Shown in pieces: positions 17,089-27,413 of a stretch of 64,000 bases of DNA. Each line of letters begins with the position of its first letter. The stretch's first letter is position 1. The stretch comes from DATFRY01 sp963764695 (GTDB taxonomy: Bacteria; Myxococcota_A; Polyangia; Haliangiales; Haliangiaceae). A program made the position numbers and the translations under genes. The stretch is from contig CAVXTW010000001.1 of assembly GCA_963764695.1 (NCBI GenBank), positions 1,240,001 through 1,304,000 on the forward strand. The letters are read 5' to 3'. Under the pieces are notes generated by a model that was not told where the DNA came from, made no database searches, and saw nothing but the letters and a program-made list of their open reading frames with translations.

Positions 17089-18218
17089 CTGTCGGAGTAC
17101 TTCTGGTCGGGCTGCGCGGCGCCACCGCCAGCACCCTGGTCGCCACCGCCGGATCAGGCGACGGCGAACGCTTTCTCCTGTCGGAGGCCCCGTGGGCGGC
17201 GGGGCTCGACCTGCCGCGGCTCGACCAGCTTCGCTTCGGCGGCTGGGACACGCGCCGCGAGATCTGGCCCGAGACCCTGCGCCGCCACGGCGTGCTCGAG
17301 CCGCGCGACCTCACCGACATATGGGAGGCACCGGCCGCGCTGCTCGCGCGCGATCACGCCGCGGCAGCAGGAGAGGCGCAGCCAGAAGCCTCCGGCGCGG
17401 CGCTGCTCGAGCGGCTGCGCGCCGACGTGGCCCGGTTTCGCGCCGACACCGGCGCGTCGCAGCTGGTGCTGGTCTATCTGGCCACGCCCGCGCTGCTTCC
17501 GCCGCCACCGGAGTGGCCGCGCGACGCCGACCAGCTGCAAGCGATGCTGTCGGCCGGCGGCCTTGCCAGCGCGGCGCCCTACTACCTGGCGGCGGCCATG
17601 CTGGAGGGCGCGGCGGTGATCGACTACACCGCCAGCCCCACGCTCGACATGCCCGGCATGATCGATCTGGCGTCGCGCTGCCGCGTGCCGGTGGCCGGTC
17701 GCGATGGATCGACCGGTCAGACGCTGCTCAAGTCGGTCCTGGCCCAGACCTTCGCGACCCGCCGGCTGACCGTGGCCGGCTGGTACAGCACCAACATCCT
17801 CGGCAACCACGACGGCCTTGTCCTGCAAGACGAACGCTACGTGGAGGTCAAGCGGCGCGACAAGACCGACCTGCTGGAGCCTATCCTCGGCTACCCGGTG
17901 CCGTCGCATCTGGTCAACATCCGCCACTACCTCCCGGCCGGAGACGTCAAGGAGGCGTGGGACGCGATCGACTTCGAGGGCTGGCACGGATGCCGCGGTC
18001 AGCTGCGAATCGACTGGCGCTGCTCCGACTCGCTCCTGGCCGCGCCGGCGCTGATCGATCTGATCCGCTTCTCGAGCCACGCGCTGCGCACCGGCCAGAG
18101 CGGCATCCAGCAGCACCTGGGCATGTTCTTCAAGCACCCGCTCGGCACCGGCGAGCGCCGCTACATCGAGCTCGCGGCCCGGCTCGAGCGCTTCTGCCGA
18201 TCAGCTGCCGGGGCGTAG
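17085..18218 (+). CDS. Inositol-3-phosphate synthase family protein
   Basis: The 377-residue protein has a Rossmann start VGVLLVGLRGATASTLVATA, VIDYTASPTLDMPGMIDLA, and the active-site region AGRDGSTGQTLLKSVLAQTF with GWYSTNILGNHDGLVL and the Lys-rich EVKRRDKTDLLEPILGYP. These are landmarks of myo-inositol-1-phosphate synthase, which turns glucose 6-phosphate into inositol 3-phosphate with NAD+. It overlaps the nucleotidyltransferase by 4 bp, so the pair is translationally coupled. A related sugar phosphate is possible as substrate. Confidence 0.85.
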   Translation: MTVGVLLVGLRGATASTLVATAGSGDGERFLLSEAPWAAGLDLPRLDQLRFGGWDTRREIWPETLRRHGVLEPRDLTDIWEAPAALLARDHAAAAGEAQPEASGAALLERLRADVARFRADTGASQLVLVYLATPALLPPPPEWPRDADQLQAMLSAGGLASAAPYYLAAAMLEGAAVIDYTASPTLDMPGMIDLASRCRVPVAGRDGSTGQTLLKSVLAQTFATRRLTVAGWYSTNILGNHDGLVLQDERYVEVKRRDKTDLLEPILGYPVPSHLVNIRHYLPAGDVKEAWDAIDFEGWHGCRGQLRIDWRCSDSLLAAPALIDLIRFSSHALRTGQSGIQQHLGMFFKHPLGTGERRYIELAARLERFCRSAAGA

Positions 18219-19256
18219 CCCGCGCCCGCACCACGGCTGCGATCCCGGCTCGGCGAGGCGGCCGGTGGTCATGAACAGCAGGCGACCGCCCGGCAGCGGC
18301 TCGCCCTGATGGACGAGGCACTTGCCGAACGTGCGCGTGCCGACGATGCGCGCGCGGCGGGCGTGGCGCAGGCCGGAGGCGAGCAGCTCGGCGCCGCTGG
18401 CCGTCCCGCCGTCCACGCGCACGACCAGCGGACCGGCGAACGGAGCGGGCGCGGCGACGGCGGTGAGCGGGGTGCGCGCGCCGCCCGGGCCGACCATCTC
18501 GGCCATGGTGATCTCGCCCGCAATCATGCCGGCGATGGCGAGCACGGCGTCGACCCGGCCGCCGGTGTGGCCGCGCAGATCGAGCTCGAGCGAGGCCGGC
18601 TGCTCGGCGGCGAGCAGGTCGGCGAAGGCGGACGCGCTGTCGGCGCCGAAGGCGGCCAGGCGGACCACCAGGGTATCGCCCTGACGCGCGCCGCTGACCG
18701 GCGAGGCCGGAGCGATCGGTGCAGCGACCAGGACCACGTCGCGGGCCGCGCCGCCGCGCTCGATGGTCAGCGCGACCCGCTGGCCGGCCGGAACGCGCAG
18801 CGCGGCCATCGCCTCGGCGTAGCGACTGGCGTCGACCGGCCGCCGGTCGATGGCGGCCACGCGATCGTGCGGCTGCAGGCCGGCCCGCGCCGCCGCGCTG
18901 TCCGGGAGCGGCGCGACGATCTCCAGATGACGCCCGGCCGCGTCGAGATCGATCGACAGGAGCTCCGGCAGACCGACGCCGGTGCGGGCGGTGCCGGAGA
19001 CCTCGGCCATGAGCTGCGCGGCCTGCGCCGCCGTGTAGACCCGCGTCCACGGATCGCCGAGCGCGGCGATGGCGCGCACGAGGTCGACCTCGCCGCGCCC
19101 GATGCGAGCGCCGTTAACGTGACGCTCGCGCAGGATGGCCACCGCGCGCACCTCCTGGGCCGATGGCCTGGGCGTCGCGCTCGCGCAGCCGATCAGCCCG
19201 AGCAGGAGGACGGACAGAGTGGGTGCGATCCGTGAGGGCATTCGTACATCGATCAT
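18201..19256 (-). CDS. S41-family peptidase-like lipoprotein with PDZ domain
   Basis: ATG 19256 overlaps the kinase stop (ATGA), so translation is coupled; ATG 19241 is an alternative. The signal peptide ends in LIGC. A PDZ domain (PDSAAARAGLQPHDRVAAID) precedes a C-terminal-processing-protease core with SLELDLRGHTGG, the nucleophile region VDGGTASGAELLASGL and RTFGKCLVHQ with the catalytic-type Lys. At 351 residues it is short for S41 but appears to have the Ser/Lys dyad. It is probably a periplasmic protease acting in the kinase pathway. The 3' end overlaps the end of the convergent inositol-phosphate synthase gene by 18 bp. Confidence 0.8.
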   Translation of the reverse strand: MIDVRMPSRIAPTLSVLLLGLIGCASATPRPSAQEVRAVAILRERHVNGARIGRGEVDLVRAIAALGDPWTRVYTAAQAAQLMAEVSGTARTGVGLPELLSIDLDAAGRHLEIVAPLPDSAAARAGLQPHDRVAAIDRRPVDASRYAEAMAALRVPAGQRVALTIERGGAARDVVLVAAPIAPASPVSGARQGDTLVVRLAAFGADSASAFADLLAAEQPASLELDLRGHTGGRVDAVLAIAGMIAGEITMAEMVGPGGARTPLTAVAAPAPFAGPLVVRVDGGTASGAELLASGLRHARRARIVGTRTFGKCLVHQGEPLPGGRLLFMTTGRLAEPGSQPWCGRGLRPGS

Positions 19257-22195
19257 GACAGTCGCGCTCCGGGAAGCACGACCCGCGGATGCGCGTGGGG
19301 CGACATGCTCCACGGCTCGCGGGCCAGAAGCTCGGCGCCGCGGCGGCGCAGCGCGGCGGGCAGCTGCTTCTCGAGGGCGGCGGCGAAGGCGTCGCGCAGC
19401 TCGGCGGCGTTGTCGAAGCGGTCGGACGGCAGCCGGGCCAGGCCGATGCGCAGGACCGACTCGAGATCCGCGGACAGCTCGGCGTACGCGCGCGGATCCG
19501 GCGGACCCGCGGCGGCGGCAGACTCGACGTCGGCCGGATCGCGGATGGCAAACGCCGGCCGGCCGGTCAGCGCGCGGTAGAGCACCAGGCAGAAGCTGTA
19601 CAGATCGGAGCGCCGGTCGAGCGCCGCGCCGCGGGCCTGCTCGGGAGACATGTACGAGGGCGTGCCGGACACGACCGGCAGCGCGCCGCCGGTGTCGACC
19701 AGCTGGGCGGTGCCGAAGTCGACCAGCCGCCAGCCGGACCCGCCGGCGGCGCGGATCAGGTTGCCCGGCTTGACGTCCAGGTGCAGGACGCCGGCGCGGT
19801 GGACGTCCTCGAGGCCGGAGCCGACGTCGCGCACCAGCTCGCCGGCGGCGCGGGCGTCGATCGCGCCGCGCCGGCGCAAGAGATCGGCCAGCGACGTGCC
19901 GGGGATGAACTCCATGGCCACGAACGGGATGTCCCCCTCGAGATCGCCGGCGTCGATGATGCGCGCCACGTGGGCGCTGTGCACCAGGCGCAGCGCGGTG
20001 GCCTCGCTGCGCAGGCGGCGCGCGTGCCACGCCTCGGACGCGCGCTCGCGCCGCAGCAGCTTGAGCGCGACAAGCTGTCCGCTCGCGGCATGGACCGCCT
20101 CGTACACCTCGCCCACGCCGCCGCGACCGAGCATGCGCCCGACCTCGTAGCCGCCCAGGCTGAGCCCGGAGAACAGGCCGCCGCTGTCGCCTGCCGCGGC
20201 GCGCTCGATCTCCTCGCGCGCGGTGACCAGCAGCGCCTCGGCGCGAGCGGCGTCGCGTGCGGCGGCCTCGACCTGGAGCGAGAGCGCCTCGTGGCGGCGA
20301 TCGATGGCGCGGCCGGCGGCGAACGCGGCGGCGTAGATGGCGAGCACCAGGCAGTGGCGCAGCACGGCCTGGCCCGGCCACACGTCCGGCGTGAAGACCG
20401 GGATCTCGGCCCGGTCGGGCAGGACCCCGGCGGCGATGAGCAGGAACGCGACGGTATGCGCGACGCAGATGCCGATCACCTCGGCCCAGCGGCGATCCCG
20501 CTCGCCACCGCGCACCGGCCCTCGGAACATGCCGCCGGCGAAGACGAACGCGGCCACGATGGCGGCGAACCCGGAGTGCAGGCCGATGGCCAGGGCCGGG
20601 CCGACGGTCAGGATGGCGGCCAGCACCCAGTGCCACACCAGCACCGAGCCGGGCCGGTGGCGCGCCTGCAGCCAGTGCCACCAGGCCAGCGCGACGATGC
20701 CGGCCAGGCACGCGGACGCCGCGCGCAGGAGGTCGCGATCGTCGGTGATGGCTCCGATGTAGACGCCGCCGAGGACGCACAGCGCGGTGACCGCGGTGCA
20801 GAAGCCTCGCATCATGGTCACGTACGCCAGGTGCCAGGCGTCGGTCGAGGGTGGGAACGCGGCCAGCGCGGGCAGCGACACAGAAGGCGATGACCGCGAC
20901 GACGGGGTCGGCGTATCCGCGTGCGTGCCGGTGTCCTCGGTCGCCGGACGCTGCGACGCCGGACGCTGCGCCGGCCGGTGCCACGGATCGCGGGCCTCGA
21001 GCTGGGCGGCCGCGGCGCGCACATCGCCGTCGAGTCGGCCGTCGATGGCCGCGAGGAAGGCGCGGCGCAGATCGCCGGCCGATGCGAAGCGATCGTCGGG
21101 CGCGGTGGCCAGGCCGATGCGCAGGGCCGCGGCCAGGTCGTCGGATACCGGCGCGAGCAGCCGCGGATCGCGCGGACGGGTCAACGCGATGGCGCCGCGC
21201 AGCGCGGCCGTCGCCGCGTCGAACGGATCGCACCCGGTGATGGCGGCGTAGATCGACGCGCTCAGCCCGTACAGATCGGCCGGACCTCCGGCGTGCTCGC
21301 CGCCGAGGCGCTCGGGCGCGGCGTAGGCAAGCATGGCCGCCGCGTCGCCGCCCGGATCGCGCGCGGCCTCCAGCTGCGTGGTGGCGGCGTCGACAAGCTG
21401 CCAGGTCACGCTCGGTCCCGCGATCCGGATCAGCGCGCGGGGCCGCACGTCCAGGTGCGACTGGCCGCCGTCGTGGAGCGCCTCGAGCGCACGCGACACC
21501 TGATCGATGAGCTCGCGCAGATCGGTCTCCGCCAGCGGCCCCGACGCCGCCAGGTATGCCGCCAGATCCAGCCCCTCGCGCCGCGCGGGTGCAGGCGGCG
21601 CCGTCTCGCGTGCGCGGTCGAGCCCGCGCCCCATCCCGATACCGGCGCTGGCGACCCCGGATGCAACCGCTCCGCTGGCGCCGGCGAACCAGCCGCGCCG
21701 CCCGGCCATCAGCGCGCGCCGGTAGTCAGCGCGAGCCTCCTCGAGCAGGGCCTCGCGCCGTGCCGCCGCGCGCGTCGACTCCTCGATCTGCCGGCCGAGC
21801 GCGCGGTAGCGGTGCTGCAGCGCGCGCCCCGCCAGAAACGCGGCCAGGTAGACCATCTGCAAGAAGAGCTGCCCGGAGGCGTAGACCCAGGACGCCTCCG
21901 CGCCCGGTCCGACCGGCACCAGCGCGCGGTCGGGCAGCGCGCCGGCCAGGATGAGCGCGCACAGAGCAGCCTGGCCGGATGCCAGGGCCGCGTAGATCAG
22001 CCATCCGGCCCGCACGCCGGGACGATCCGGATCGCCGACGAGCACACCGGAGGTGATCAGGTAGAGCGCGACGACGGCCGCGAACTCCGAGTTGGGTCCG
22101 ATGAAGTAGGCCGGCACGCTGGCCGCGAGCGCGACCACCACCGCGGCCACCGTGGCGGCGCCGCGACGCCCGCGATCGCGCGCCCGCGCCGCCAC
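19253..22195 (-). CDS. Membrane Ser/Thr kinase with tandem pseudokinase and kinase halves
   Basis: The 980-residue protein appears to be an internal duplication. Half 1 (about 1-420) has several membrane helices, a coiled-coil-like Arg/Ala/Glu stretch and a kinase C-lobe with SHLDVRPRALI. It has LVDAA where DFG should be and no glycine-loop N-lobe. Half 2 (about 460-980) has four or more helices, another coiled coil and a complete kinase: GRMLGRGGVGEVYEA, LVALKLL, HLDVKPGNLI, VDFGTAQL, SGTPSYMSPEQARG. Half 1 is therefore a likely pseudokinase and half 2 an active kinase. It lies between an FHA-sigma54 activator (5-bp gap) and the S41 gene. Confidence 0.85.
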   Translation of the reverse strand: MAARARDRGRRGAATVAAVVVALAASVPAYFIGPNSEFAAVVALYLITSGVLVGDPDRPGVRAGWLIYAALASGQAALCALILAGALPDRALVPVGPGAEASWVYASGQLFLQMVYLAAFLAGRALQHRYRALGRQIEESTRAAARREALLEEARADYRRALMAGRRGWFAGASGAVASGVASAGIGMGRGLDRARETAPPAPARREGLDLAAYLAASGPLAETDLRELIDQVSRALEALHDGGQSHLDVRPRALIRIAGPSVTWQLVDAATTQLEAARDPGGDAAAMLAYAAPERLGGEHAGGPADLYGLSASIYAAITGCDPFDAATAALRGAIALTRPRDPRLLAPVSDDLAAALRIGLATAPDDRFASAGDLRRAFLAAIDGRLDGDVRAAAAQLEARDPWHRPAQRPASQRPATEDTGTHADTPTPSSRSSPSVSLPALAAFPPSTDAWHLAYVTMMRGFCTAVTALCVLGGVYIGAITDDRDLLRAASACLAGIVALAWWHWLQARHRPGSVLVWHWVLAAILTVGPALAIGLHSGFAAIVAAFVFAGGMFRGPVRGGERDRRWAEVIGICVAHTVAFLLIAAGVLPDRAEIPVFTPDVWPGQAVLRHCLVLAIYAAAFAAGRAIDRRHEALSLQVEAAARDAARAEALLVTAREEIERAAAGDSGGLFSGLSLGGYEVGRMLGRGGVGEVYEAVHAASGQLVALKLLRRERASEAWHARRLRSEATALRLVHSAHVARIIDAGDLEGDIPFVAMEFIPGTSLADLLRRRGAIDARAAGELVRDVGSGLEDVHRAGVLHLDVKPGNLIRAAGGSGWRLVDFGTAQLVDTGGALPVVSGTPSYMSPEQARGAALDRRSDLYSFCLVLYRALTGRPAFAIRDPADVESAAAAGPPDPRAYAELSADLESVLRIGLARLPSDRFDNAAELRDAFAAALEKQLPAALRRRGAELLAREPWSMSPHAHPRVVLPGARLS

Positions 22196-22200
22196 CCGGC

Positions 22201-23550
<1,350 letters not shown>

Positions 23551-23673
23551 CGCCGTAGGATAGAACGAGCGCGGCCGCCCGCTCCACACCGGCAGAGCGG
23601 ACTCGCCTCCGCCGGGCTACTCTGTGGTACGGCTTGTCCGCCTCTCCCGGACGCCTCGAGTCGAGCCATCACC

Positions 23674-25404
23674 TTGAACGCCAGCACCGTCGCCTCGCGC
23701 CTGCGCGAGATCGCCACCTACCTCGCCCTCGAAGGCGAGCGCCACCGGGCGCGCGCGTACGAGCGGGCGGCGCGGACGGTCGAGTCGGTCACCGAGCTCG
23801 AGCGCATGGTGGTCGAGCGCCGGCTGACCGACCTGCCCGGCATCGGCTCGTCTCTGGCCGGCGTGATCGAGGAGCTGGCACGGCGCGGCACCAGCGATGC
23901 GCTCGAGCGCCTGCGCGTGCGCTGGCCGCCGCTGATGGTCGAGCTGCTCCGCCTCGGCATCAAGCCGGCGCGCATCGAGGATCTCATGAAGGTCCTCGGC
24001 CCGACCAGCACCGACGACCTCGCCGACATGTGCCGCGCCGGCCGCGTGCGCGAGGTGCCCGGGTTCGGCCCGGCCACCGAGGCGCGCCTCTTGCGCGCCA
24101 TCGAGAACGCCGAGGAGCGCGGGCATCCGCTGCCGCTGGCCGAGGCGCGCGATCTGGCGGCCGGCCTGGCCGCTCACGCCGCCGCGTCCGACGCCGCCAT
24201 CGACGCGAGCGCGGCCGGGGCGACGCGCCGCGGTCTCGAGATCTCCGACGCGCTCGTCCTGGTGGTCGCCACCCGCGAGCCGTTCGCCGTCGCCCGCCAC
24301 CTCGAGAGTCACTCGATGGTGCAGACCACCGAGCTGAGCCAGGTGGCGCCCGAGGTCCTGGCCGGCGCCGAGGCGGCCGGCTCGATCGGACGGCTGACCG
24401 CCCGCATGGTCAGCGGGCTGCCGCTCCAGCTGGTCACCGCGCCGCCCGATCGCTACGGCACCGCGCTGGTGCTGGCCACCGGCTCCGATGCTCACATCGA
24501 AAAGCTGCGCCGGCGCGGGGCCGCGTCCGGCGTGGTGCTCGAGGCGATCGCGGCGCCGGACGAGCCGGCCTTCTACCGCGCCCTCGGCCTGCCGTGGATC
24601 CCGCCCGAGGTGCGCGACGGCACCGACGAGATCGCCGCGGCCGACGCCGGCGACGACTTCCGCGACCTTGTCGCGCTGGAGGACGTGGCCGGCTCGGTGC
24701 ACTGCCACACCACCTACAGCGACGGCCGCCACTCGGTCGAGCAGATGGCGCGCGCCGCCCGGGCGCTCGGGCACTCCTACATCACGATCACCGATCACTC
24801 GCCCAGCGCGCACTACGCCGGCGGCCTCAGCGTCGAGCGTCTGTCCGAGCAGTGGGCCGAGATCGCCGAGGTGCAGAAGCGAGTCGACATCCGCATCCTG
24901 CGCGGCACCGAGTCGGACATCTGCGCCGACGGCTCGCTCGACTATCCGGCCGACGTGCTGGGCACCATGGACGTGGTCATCGCCAGCATCCACCAGCGCT
25001 TCAAGCTCGACGAGGAGGGGATGACGCGCCGCCTGGTCGCCGCCATGCGCCAGCCTCTGTTCAAGATCTGGGGCCACGCGCTCGGTCGCCTGCTCCAGAA
25101 GCGCGACCCGATCGCCTGCCGCTTCGACGAGGTGCTCGATGCGATCGCGCTCGGGCCGGCCGCGATCGAGATCAACGGCGATCCGCGGCGCCTCGATCTG
25201 GAGCCGGGGCGTGCCCGTCGGGCGCTGGCCCGCGGCGCCCGCTTCGTGCTGTCGAGCGACGCGCACTCCACCGGAGCGCTGGCCAACGTCAGCCTCGCGG
25301 TCACGCAGGCGCGGCGCGCGCGCATTCGCCGCGGCGACGTGCTCAACACGCTCCCGGTCGACGAGTTCTGCCGCGCCGTACGTCCGCTGATTCCCGGCGA
25401 ATGA
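23674..25404 (+). CDS. PolX-family protein: degenerate polymerase domain with PHP phosphoesterase
   Basis: A TTG start gives 576 residues in the usual PolX layout: helix-hairpin-helix repeats (DLPGIGSSLAGVIEEL, VPGFGPATEARLL), a polymerase-X palm, then a PHP domain. The PHP site looks complete: VHCHTTYSDGRHS, ITDHSPS, GTESDICADG, ASIHQRF, WGHALGR, SSDAHST. In the palm the normal GSxRRGxExxxDxD is GATRRGLEISDAL, which loses the second Asp. The later DLRVV Asp is also absent (LPLQLV). So 3'-5' exonuclease or phosphoesterase activity is likely, and DNA synthesis unlikely. Confidence 0.88.
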   Translation: MNASTVASRLREIATYLALEGERHRARAYERAARTVESVTELERMVVERRLTDLPGIGSSLAGVIEELARRGTSDALERLRVRWPPLMVELLRLGIKPARIEDLMKVLGPTSTDDLADMCRAGRVREVPGFGPATEARLLRAIENAEERGHPLPLAEARDLAAGLAAHAAASDAAIDASAAGATRRGLEISDALVLVVATREPFAVARHLESHSMVQTTELSQVAPEVLAGAEAAGSIGRLTARMVSGLPLQLVTAPPDRYGTALVLATGSDAHIEKLRRRGAASGVVLEAIAAPDEPAFYRALGLPWIPPEVRDGTDEIAAADAGDDFRDLVALEDVAGSVHCHTTYSDGRHSVEQMARAARALGHSYITITDHSPSAHYAGGLSVERLSEQWAEIAEVQKRVDIRILRGTESDICADGSLDYPADVLGTMDVVIASIHQRFKLDEEGMTRRLVAAMRQPLFKIWGHALGRLLQKRDPIACRFDEVLDAIALGPAAIEINGDPRRLDLEPGRARRALARGARFVLSSDAHSTGALANVSLAVTQARRARIRRGDVLNTLPVDEFCRAVRPLIPGE

Positions 25405-25670
25405 TCGGCCCCTCCGGTTCAGTTGCCGAGCCGGCCGAGCCAGCTGGCGGCCAGCCACGCCGACCGTCGGCGACATCGCGCTCGCTGTAGTCCGGCTGGC
25501 CACAGCACCACAGTGCAGATCGCGAACAGCTCGTGTGCGTCGCGCGCTTCATCGTCAACGCGCGTCGCGCTCGGTTGACAGCGTCGAATGCGGCGGGGCA
25601 TCCTACGACGAGTAGCCAGCGGACCTCGTCCAGCCCGGGATGGATGGGCAAGGTCGTCGTGTGCACGTGT

Positions 25671-27314
25671 ATGGCACTCCGTACGCTCTCCACCGACGCC
25701 CGCGATGCACACCTCCGGCTCCGGAAGGGATGCGTCGTGTCTTACTGTCCGATCGCATCGTCGATCGGAACACGCGTGCTGCACAGCGGCGGCAACGCAA
25801 TCGACGCCGCGGTCGCCACCGGCCTCGCGCTGGCGGTGACCTACCCGCAGGCAGGTAACCTCGGCGGCGGCGGCTTCATGCTGGTGCGCATGGCCAGCGG
25901 CGAGCGCCACTTCCTCGACTACCGCGAGACCGCGCCGCGAAAGGTGGACCCGGACATCTTCATCAACCCGGACGGCTCGCGCAGCGAGCGCGCCCTGTAC
26001 GGCGGCGCGCCGGTGTGCGTGCCCGGCACCATCGCTGGCCTGTCCGCGGCTCTCGAGCGCCTCGGCACCTGGAGCTGGGACAGGATCATCGGCGCCGTCG
26101 TCAACCTGGCCGCCGTCGGCACCTGGGTCACGACGCGGCAGGCCACCTACTTCAACATGCACCAGGACGAGCTCTCGCGGTACGAGACGTCGCGCGAGAC
26201 CTACCTGCCCGGCGGCATCGCGCCCGAGGTCGGCACGCTGTGGCACCAGCCGGACCTGGCCCGCACCCTTCGCCTCCTGGCCGATCGCGGCCCGGAGTGC
26301 TTCTACACCGGCGAGCTGGCCGAGCGGATCGTCGAGACCGTGCGCGAGCACGACGGCATCCTCGAGGCGGAGGATCTGGCCGGCTTCCGGCCGACCTGGC
26401 GCGATCCCATGATCAGCAGCTTCTGCGGCCGCGAGCTCATCACCGCGCCGTTCCCGTCGGGGGGAGGCCTGGTCGTGGCGGTGTCGACCGCCGTGCTCGA
26501 GGCCAACGGCGTGCACACCGTCCCGCCGTGGACGCCGGAGCGCTACCGACTGCTGGTGCGCGCGTTCCGGGTCGCGTTCGAGCTGCGCCGACGGCTGGCC
26601 GGCAATCCCGACTTCGCCACCGCGCGCGAGAAGGCGGCGGCCGCCGAGCTGCTCGCGCGCTCGCTGGCCATGGCCGGCAACCTCGACGCGCTCGAGCGCG
26701 ATCTCGATCTCGACCGGCCCGGACCGCTGGGCGACGGGCAGCCGCACAAGAACACCACCCACTTCAGCGCCATCGACCGCGAGGGCAACGCGGTGGCCAA
26801 CACCTACAGCCTGAACACGCTGTTCGGCTGCAAGCTGGTCCCGCGCGGCTGCGGCTTCTTCCTCAACAACACGATGGACGACTTCTCGCTGTCGGCCAGC
26901 GCGCCCAATTACTACGGCATCGTCGAGGGCGGCAACAACGAGCCCAAGCCGGGCCGGCGCCCGACCGGATCGATGGCGCCGACCATCGCGGTCGCCGGCG
27001 ACGGCGCGGTCGAGCTGATACTCGGGGCCTCGGGCGGGCCGCGCATCCCGACCGCGGTGACCCAGCTCCTCGTCGGTGTCCTCTGTGACGACGAGATCCT
27101 TCCGGTCGCGATGCGCGCGCCGCGCGTCCACCACCAGCTGGTGCCGGACGAGATTCGGGTGGAGCCGATGCTGCGCATGGAGCTTCAAGAAGCGCTGGCC
27201 GGCGTGCGCCGCGGCCTCGCGGTGCATCCGCGCCTCGGCATCGGCGTCGGCATTCACAACCACCGCGATTCGGTCTACGCCTCGCTCGACTTCCGCTTCA
27301 GCCAGGAGGCCTGA
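25671..27314 (+). CDS. Gamma-glutamyltransferase family protein
   Basis: The protein is about 547 residues from ATG 25671; the frame is open from 25533 and the exact start is unsure. GGT landmarks are LHSGGNAIDAAVATGLALAV, NLGGGGFMLVR, the RxTAP site as YRETAPRKVDPD, the autoprocessing and nucleophile Thr in HKNTTHFSAIDREGNAV, FLNNTMDDFS and RRPTGSMAPTIA. No clear signal peptide is visible, which is unusual because most GGTs are periplasmic. It cleaves or transfers gamma-glutamyl groups, for example of glutathione. The OPT peptide transporter follows. Confidence 0.87.
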   Translation: MALRTLSTDARDAHLRLRKGCVVSYCPIASSIGTRVLHSGGNAIDAAVATGLALAVTYPQAGNLGGGGFMLVRMASGERHFLDYRETAPRKVDPDIFINPDGSRSERALYGGAPVCVPGTIAGLSAALERLGTWSWDRIIGAVVNLAAVGTWVTTRQATYFNMHQDELSRYETSRETYLPGGIAPEVGTLWHQPDLARTLRLLADRGPECFYTGELAERIVETVREHDGILEAEDLAGFRPTWRDPMISSFCGRELITAPFPSGGGLVVAVSTAVLEANGVHTVPPWTPERYRLLVRAFRVAFELRRRLAGNPDFATAREKAAAAELLARSLAMAGNLDALERDLDLDRPGPLGDGQPHKNTTHFSAIDREGNAVANTYSLNTLFGCKLVPRGCGFFLNNTMDDFSLSASAPNYYGIVEGGNNEPKPGRRPTGSMAPTIAVAGDGAVELILGASGGPRIPTAVTQLLVGVLCDDEILPVAMRAPRVHHQLVPDEIRVEPMLRMELQEALAGVRRGLAVHPRLGIGVGIHNHRDSVYASLDFRFSQEA

Positions 27315-27316
27315 CC

Positions 27317-27338
27317 GCGGCGCCGTGCGGGGCGCCGC
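27317..27338 (+). terminator. Hairpin after the gamma-glutamyltransferase gene
   Basis: GCGGCGCC (27317-27324) and GGCGCCGC (27331-27338) are exact complements with a 6-nt loop. The hairpin begins 3 bp after the stop codon. There is no T tract, so termination strength is uncertain. Confidence 0.4.
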
Positions 27339-27413
27339 ACAGGTGGTCAGGGGTGGGGAGGGCCACCGCCCACGGGATCCCGGTCCCTTCGGGTCGTGTT
27401 ACGGTCGCTCGCG

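Noticed and set aside
18201..21233. 1010-codon frame fused to the S41 gene
   Set aside because: The upstream two-thirds is antisense-like Arg-rich sequence overlapping the kinase gene. The ATGA overlap at 19256 marks the real start.
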